Of a DNA stretch of 64,000 nt, positions 58,726 to 64,000 are shown in pieces. Each line of letters begins with the position of its first letter. Position 1 is the stretch's first letter. Below the pieces are notes generated by a model that did no database searches, was not told the DNA's origin, and saw only the letters and a program-made list of their open reading frames with translations. The position numbers and the translations under genes were made by a program. Source of the DNA: Todiramphus chloris collaris (lineage: Eukaryota > Chordata > Aves > Coraciiformes > Alcedinidae); NCBI GenBank assembly GCA_025345505.1, contig JANVCC010000040.1, positions 14,042,023 to 14,106,022 on the forward strand, written 5' to 3'.

Positions 58726-61700
58726 TTGCAGCAGGGCCTCTGTTTCTGCTCCTTTTCTGAGAATATAAACTGATGATGGTATTAATTACTCCATCTTATT
58801 TTGTATTTCTCAAAGCTGTGGAAAATACCAGGTTTTCACAATCCTTTTTCTCACTCCAGCGTGGCATTGGCAGGTGTCAAAGATGCTATAATGAGCAGGT
58901 ATCTTCACAGACAAGAGTCTGCTTTGCCAGTAGCAGGATACCAAGCAGAGTGTTATCATTTTCTTAGAAATGCTGCTTTTTAACAGAAAACTAAACGATA
59001 AAGAAAATTACTCAATGCAACAGTACATGTCTGCTTTTATAAGAAACTAAATGCCACTGGGGGTTTTGGTAATGAACAGTTTCTATGAGAATTGCCTAAT
59101 TCTTAATTAATTGGTATGTAAACTGAATGATAATCCACATGAAAAGCTGTAGCATATGCTTCGAAACTGTCTTTCTTAGCCTCTGAACCCGAGGGGAAAC
59201 GAATCAGAGGTTAGCTGAGAAGTCTGTTCTGGTCACTAAACAAACACTCTGCAATTAAAGGTTCAGATGTTGACTTTTAAAAGACACCAAACAGGTGATT
59301 TGACATTCTAGACCGTGGAACAGAAAGAAACGCAGATGCTGTCTTTAGCAACAAGACAGATCATAGTCTGATGGTTGCAGGAGAATTTTACACTATGCTG
59401 GTACTGCTCAGCAGAGATGAGCAAACTGTGAACTAAATAAATTGCAGCCAGTGTAAGTTACGCTGCACAAAGAAGGAACAAAGAGAAGATCAAAAGGTAC
59501 GGGACTCTGCAAGATTAGAACAACTGAAATTGTTCTCTTTCTTCTCACAGGATCAGCTTTGCTTCATGCGGCACTGAGCAAGATCTGGGCAGTGCTTTCT
59601 GGGGAGAGCCTCTTTTGAGGCAGTGCTCTCATTATCAAATAAGGGCATTTGTTGATTTTTAAGATGACTATACAAAAACTAACAGCAGCCTTCAATATAC
59701 ACTTGCTTATGTTCCTATAGCATAAGCTGGGAATTACAAAATATTTGTTTAAAACAGACAGGGGCAGCACTAAAATAATAGAGCTTTTGTTTTCCCTGGA
59801 AATCACTTTTTTCCTGTTGATTCTCCCCCATCAAATGTATTGTTGACAACCCTAAAATTACAGCTTTTTTGTTTGGTGGGTTTTGTGTTGGTTTTGTTTG
59901 GTTTTGTTTGGTTTGCTTTTTCTTAAGAAAAACGGGACTCAAGGAAAACAAAAGCATTCTAGTCCTCTTATCCAGTTATTTTAAGATACTTTAAACCTAA
60001 TCAATGTTTTACCATCATTCATTTTATTGAAAACTGACAGATACTATTGTAGTTAAATGTCCAGTGTACCAGAATATCTATGTAATTTAATCTGCTTACA
60101 AACATAGAACCTCCTTGTGACTTCTAAACTCACAACTCTGTCCTCAGAAGAGAACAGGCACATGGAGCTGTCTCACTGCAGTTTTATTGGACTTCCATAA
60201 TGGAAATGCTGAATAGGTAAGTGTTGGCTTTTAGATAGAGGCTATGCTAGATATTTCAGAATGCAATTTACTGGTTGGGTGCTTGAAAAAGCAGGGTTTC
60301 CAGGGGGTGAGCACTGTTCATGAATACCTCATCCTGTTGAGAATCAGATATGTTTATGTTTCATTAAAAAAAACCCAATATTCTTCTCCTTATACACATC
60401 TCCCTCACTCCCTCCCTCCCTCCTAGCACCTTGAGATCCTGAGAATCCTACTGGGAATTCTACTTCCAGTTTAAGAACATAACAGAAAACAAAACAAAAG
60501 TATTTTTTGCAAGTCACTGTACTTGCTTTCTTTCTGTTCTCTGTAGATACATAAAAGAGGTGTCAGTAGATGAGTTTGTTGTGCTCGAGGATGGGAACTA
60601 TCATGTAGTAAGACTCTGGCTTGTATGAGTATTACACACTTCCAATGCAAAGTCCAAAAGCATAATTCCACTCAAGCCTGCAGAGATATAAAAGGGATCA
60701 ATACAGAAAAATAAAGAGGAGCACTTGTATTATCAACTTATTATTTTCAACACTTGACTATCATCAGTAGGAATAATAATTGATCAAGATATCTGAAAAT
60801 TATGTACTTTTATTTATGTGCTTAAATATGATGATATGTACTTAAATATGACAACTGCATCTTTCGCTATGTTGAAAGAACTTAAGCACCTGAATTTGCA
60901 GATAGACTTCCAGTATAATTTTTGGATGTGCTTATACAGCATTTATCTGCATCTTTAAATGCCTAATACATTTTAAAATGTAGCCTTTTATGTGTAACTT
61001 CAGGGATTTTTTCAAATGGCAAGGAGAAACACTGCCCTTTCTGCAAAAAAAGGAGAGGAATAAAAAAGAAAACCCAGTCACTTGTACTGTCTCTTCCCTG
61101 TAGTTCCTCCTTTTAACCTGTGTGTCCTCAAATAGAAATTATTTTGATTATTTAAAAGATAACAGGTTTCTGTACTAACAAAAGATCACAAGGTTTGACC
61201 ATGGCGTTCCTTGGAATAAGCAAATAATTATGTAGAGGTGGACATAGGTTTTATTAAATTCAGTCTTAAAGGCAAAGAGGAAAGAATTTACTACAGACTG
61301 AGACAGTTTCAAGAAATAGCGCATTCCTTTCAGGGTCTTGAATTTCTCACAAGATATAAGAGCACGTTTGAGTGAAGTGAGACAAGCAGCTAGCTGCAGA
61401 ATGACTTGACAAAATAAAGGGATTACTGAGCTACTCGAGAGCCTTCTCCCATCAGTCTGTTCCAACCAGTGACGCGGATCTAGTGATTACATAAAGTAGT
61501 AGCACTAATGGAGAGCTTTTGTTGGTACTAGAGCAAGTCCACTGCCTGCCCTTTGACTGACTGACTCGAAATACCTGGGTAACCTTATCTGATATGACAT
61601 TTTCTAGCCCTAACAAAGTCGAGTGCAGCTCTCTCTTTCACATCTTAATATCCAGGTTAATTCTCGTTTCTTAATAATTTTATCTTTTGAGCAAATGGAA

Positions 61701-61859
61701 AGATAGCTGTTCTGAAATTCTTTAAGTTCTAGTGAGTAGGGAAGAGAGACTTGCAAAGGCAGCTGGAGAGATGTAGTTTCTGACAATTAAGATACATGAC
61801 CACTTAATGGGAGAACAGACCAAATAATGAGCCTGACTGCTCTTAAAGGGGATGCAGGG
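58726..61859. other. Unique sequence with a G/T-rich tract, no gene confirmed
   Basis: Frames are short. A splice-bounded open segment lies at about 60147-60217 (acceptor CTGTCCTCAG, donor AG/GTAAGT, 23 codons), but no neighbouring segment of matching phase was found. The GTTTTGTTTG tract is listed separately. Confidence 0.5.
59868..59918. repeat. GTTTG/GTTTTG low-complexity tract
   Basis: The + strand consists of TTTGGTGGGTTTTGTGTTGG followed by several GTTTTGTTTG units. This kind of T/G-rich imperfect tract also occurs, in complement, at 11258-11300 and 19370-19390. Confidence 0.8.
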
Positions 61860-62110
61860 ATAGGGCAAGGGTAGTGGACACATGTTGGAAAACAGTACAT
61901 CACAAACAAACGTGAGAAAAACCTTTTGTTACCGTAACAGTGGTCAAGTCTTGGAACAGGAACTGACAGAAGTTACGGAATCTCCATCTTGGGATATATT
62001 CATAGCTCAACTGGAGCCTGAGGAACCTCAACTAACTGGACCTGCCTTGGGCAGGAGATTGGACTAGAGACCTGCAGGGGTCCTGTATAAGCTAAGTGGT
62101 TCAGGCACAA
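61860..62110 (+). mobile_element. Old CR1 LINE tail, forward (copy F)
   Basis: A worn CR1 3' end. The words GTCTTGGAACAGGAACTGAC, ACGGAATCTCCATCTTGGGA, TTCATAGCTCAACTGGA and then GGCAGGAGATTGGACTAGAG and GACCTGCAGGGGTCCTGTAT follow the CR1 order (bundle-of-tail coding end, then GGAGGTTGGACTAGATGACC-type tail). The + frame 61882-62067 keeps a rough outline of the ORF2 C-terminus. No terminal ATTCTATG octamer can be recognised. It is more diverged than copies A-E and so probably the oldest. Confidence 0.8.
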
Positions 62111-64000
62111 GTTCAAGCTGACCCTCTGGGCCACATACTAAAGTTAGGCTGAATATTTTACTGTCTTTAGAGAGGACTAAAGAAGGAGATGGAGTTGGCA
62201 GTGACACAGAACTTATCTTAGAACTTCATCTGGGCTTTGATGTAAAATACTCCTTTGGATTGGCATGTACTGAGACAGATTACAATAACTGAACCCTGAA
62301 CGCCCCAACAAACCAATAAAACCATAGCAGATGTACTGACTTTCTCCAGACACCAACAAGAGAAGGGGATTTGTGCAATGTAAGCGTATTGTTTGAGTTT
62401 TGTTTGCTTTTCACAAGGTCAGCCATGCAGTCTCCATTAGTAGACTCTGCAATTGATGCAGTGATGCAAATGATGCAGTGGGTAACAGGCACAAGAAAAT
62501 CTGACTCCTACAATGATCAACAGCTCTTGAGCTAAAAACCAAAGTGAAAAAACCCAAACCTCCAAATCTAGAGGGTAATAGGTATAATCAATTTATGTGA
62601 GCAGTCCAAAGTGATTTTTCTGTTCTGAAAGTCCTGCCTGGAATGCCCTCCTGCACTCAGAGCTCTGGACTCCGAGGCCACCATCCCATGCTTTCCCTCT
62701 AGAGGGATGATGCTAGCTGCTCTATCTCACTATAGTCATGTTGTATAAATCACCTCTACACCTTCCAGATGGAAGTCTGCAATGCTAATAATCACTTGGA
62801 AGAATTGCATGTCTATGAATATTTAGAGCCCGACCCTCTTTCCGCTTAAGTTATGTGAAATTTTGGTCATTGGAACCGGTCTGGGTTCTTATCAGGGACA
62901 CAGTCAGGCTTCAGAGACCTGGAATCTATCTTGTGAATGCAGAGTCTCCATCCTAGTCCTGAATCTGTGGATGCTTAAGCAAATTGTTCTTCCTGCTTAT
63001 CAATCTGTCAGGAACTGCTTTTCCCAGGACATTCACTGAACATGTCTGACCTCTTGAGGGGATAGCGATATGGGTGACTTTAAAAATTGGTTTTCCTTAT
63101 GGAATGTCTCTGATGCATAAAAATATTCTCCGTTTTTTTAAGGTTAGGCAATGTTAGAGAAATACCTGTAGAAGTAAATTTAAAATGTGAGGTTTTAGTA
63201 TCCAGAGTCCAAGATGACATTTAAACAATTTATTACCAAGAAGAATAGTGGGTAGTTTCCAAAATTATTTTTAGGCAGGTCAGTGTATTTATCGATGTAG
63301 TATGTCTATAATATGGCAATATTCCCTCTTACTTTCTCTTATTATTTCTTTTAATGACAGTCTTGATTTTTTTGGCATTAGTAGATTTGGTTGTTTTGTA
63401 CGGTGCACTTTTTTTTGGTGGTATCGAGAAGTATTGTTACTTTATTATGGAACATCAAAAACTTTTGGAGACATCTATATTTTATCACAGATTTTTGGGA
63501 AATCACTGTAGATGGATGAGTTTCCTTTTGATTGTTATAAAAACTTCTGTGCTACAGTCTTTGAACGCTAACCCATAAATATTAAGGGCAGAAATTTTAT
63601 TCATTTCTAATCTCTGTAAAATGATAGTGAAAAAAATATAGTAAACATTCTTACAAGCAAAGCTTGCTGATATCTCATTAGAATGAATAATGTAACTTTT
63701 GGCTGGGAAAGTTTACCTTATATATATACACCCTGGTGTTTTGAAGCTTAATTGGGACTAGTTCTGAATTGTGATACTGAAATTCAGAGGAATGCTTACT
63801 AAATAGGAGGCTTATTTACGTCTAACAGCATGCACTGAAAAAGCCTTTATTTGCCTCCATTCCAAGTGCACTGCAAAAAAAGTTTGCCTACAAGTCAAGC
63901 ATGTGGATATCTGTACAGGTGACAAATACTTTGGAAAACAACATTAATCAGCTGAAATTTAAGAGACATTTGCTTCTGTCCTTAAACTCCTTGGCCTGGA
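62111..64000. other. Unique AT-rich sequence, no gene confirmed
   Basis: A hydrophobic + frame at 63354-63578 (74 codons, LVDLVVLYGALFFGG near its start) follows a good acceptor-like pyrimidine stretch ending ATGACAG. It ends at a stop, overlaps a second open + frame, and resembles no family I can name. No other structure was seen. Confidence 0.45.

Noticed and set aside
58859-58900. Short exon after the strong acceptor TTTTTCTCACTCCAG
   Set aside because: Two frames are open over only 39 bases before GTATCT, with no family match and no phase partner.
1-64000. Endogenous retrovirus or other virus-derived element
   Set aside because: I looked for long terminal repeats, primer-binding-like sites and gag, pol or env-like frames and saw none. 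All retroelement-like coding sequence here belongs to CR1.

Overview
This window looks like bird nuclear DNA. The strongest clue is the repeat content. The recognisable dispersed repeats are 5'-truncated CR1 LINEs, several of which end in the CR1 terminal octamer series (ATTCTATG-type). Overall repeat density is low, the background is AT-rich, and I see no Alu, L1 or B-type SINEs. Turtles and crocodilians also carry CR1, so bird is the most likely origin rather than a proven one. A run of 10 Ns at 5243-5252 marks a draft assembly gap.

Layout. 1-1840 is featureless apart from a purine tract. 1850-3895 is a 2-kb, very degenerate tandem array with a unit of about 15 bp (A/C-rich on the + strand), with a short CR1 tail inside it. 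3896-5206 is unique sequence with a short palindromic hairpin. 5208-5306 is a 33-bp minisatellite interrupted by the gap. 5307-12500 is unique sequence. 12540-13970 holds two GC-rich patches and a G/T-rich tract. 15837-15968 is a long TTCC tetranucleotide array. 16-29.6 kb is unique sequence with one small nested duplication (22972-23045). Three forward CR1 copies lie at 29640-30324, 32150-32829 and 39160-39822. 41601-41954 is a patch of irregularly repeated GCTGYCTRATCC-like motifs. 42-57.5 kb is AT-rich unique sequence. Two reverse CR1 copies lie at 57511-57745 and 58294-58725. A worn forward CR1 lies at 61860-62110.

No host gene can be confirmed. The open frames are short. The longest ones belong to CR1 ORF2 remnants, to repeats, or to GC-rich patches open in several frames at once. 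I saw many splice-site-bounded open segments of the length expected by chance. Only one pair, 52667-52720 and 52834-52930, is phase-compatible across a short putative intron, and I give it as a weak candidate. The window is therefore best read as intergenic or deep-intronic DNA. I see no tRNA, rRNA, CRISPR, operon or virus-derived gene. The most unusual object is the 15-bp array at 1850-3895, whose period is a multiple of three and leaves long open pentapeptide-repeat frames on the minus strand. I regard those frames as a by-product of the period unless expression or conservation is shown.
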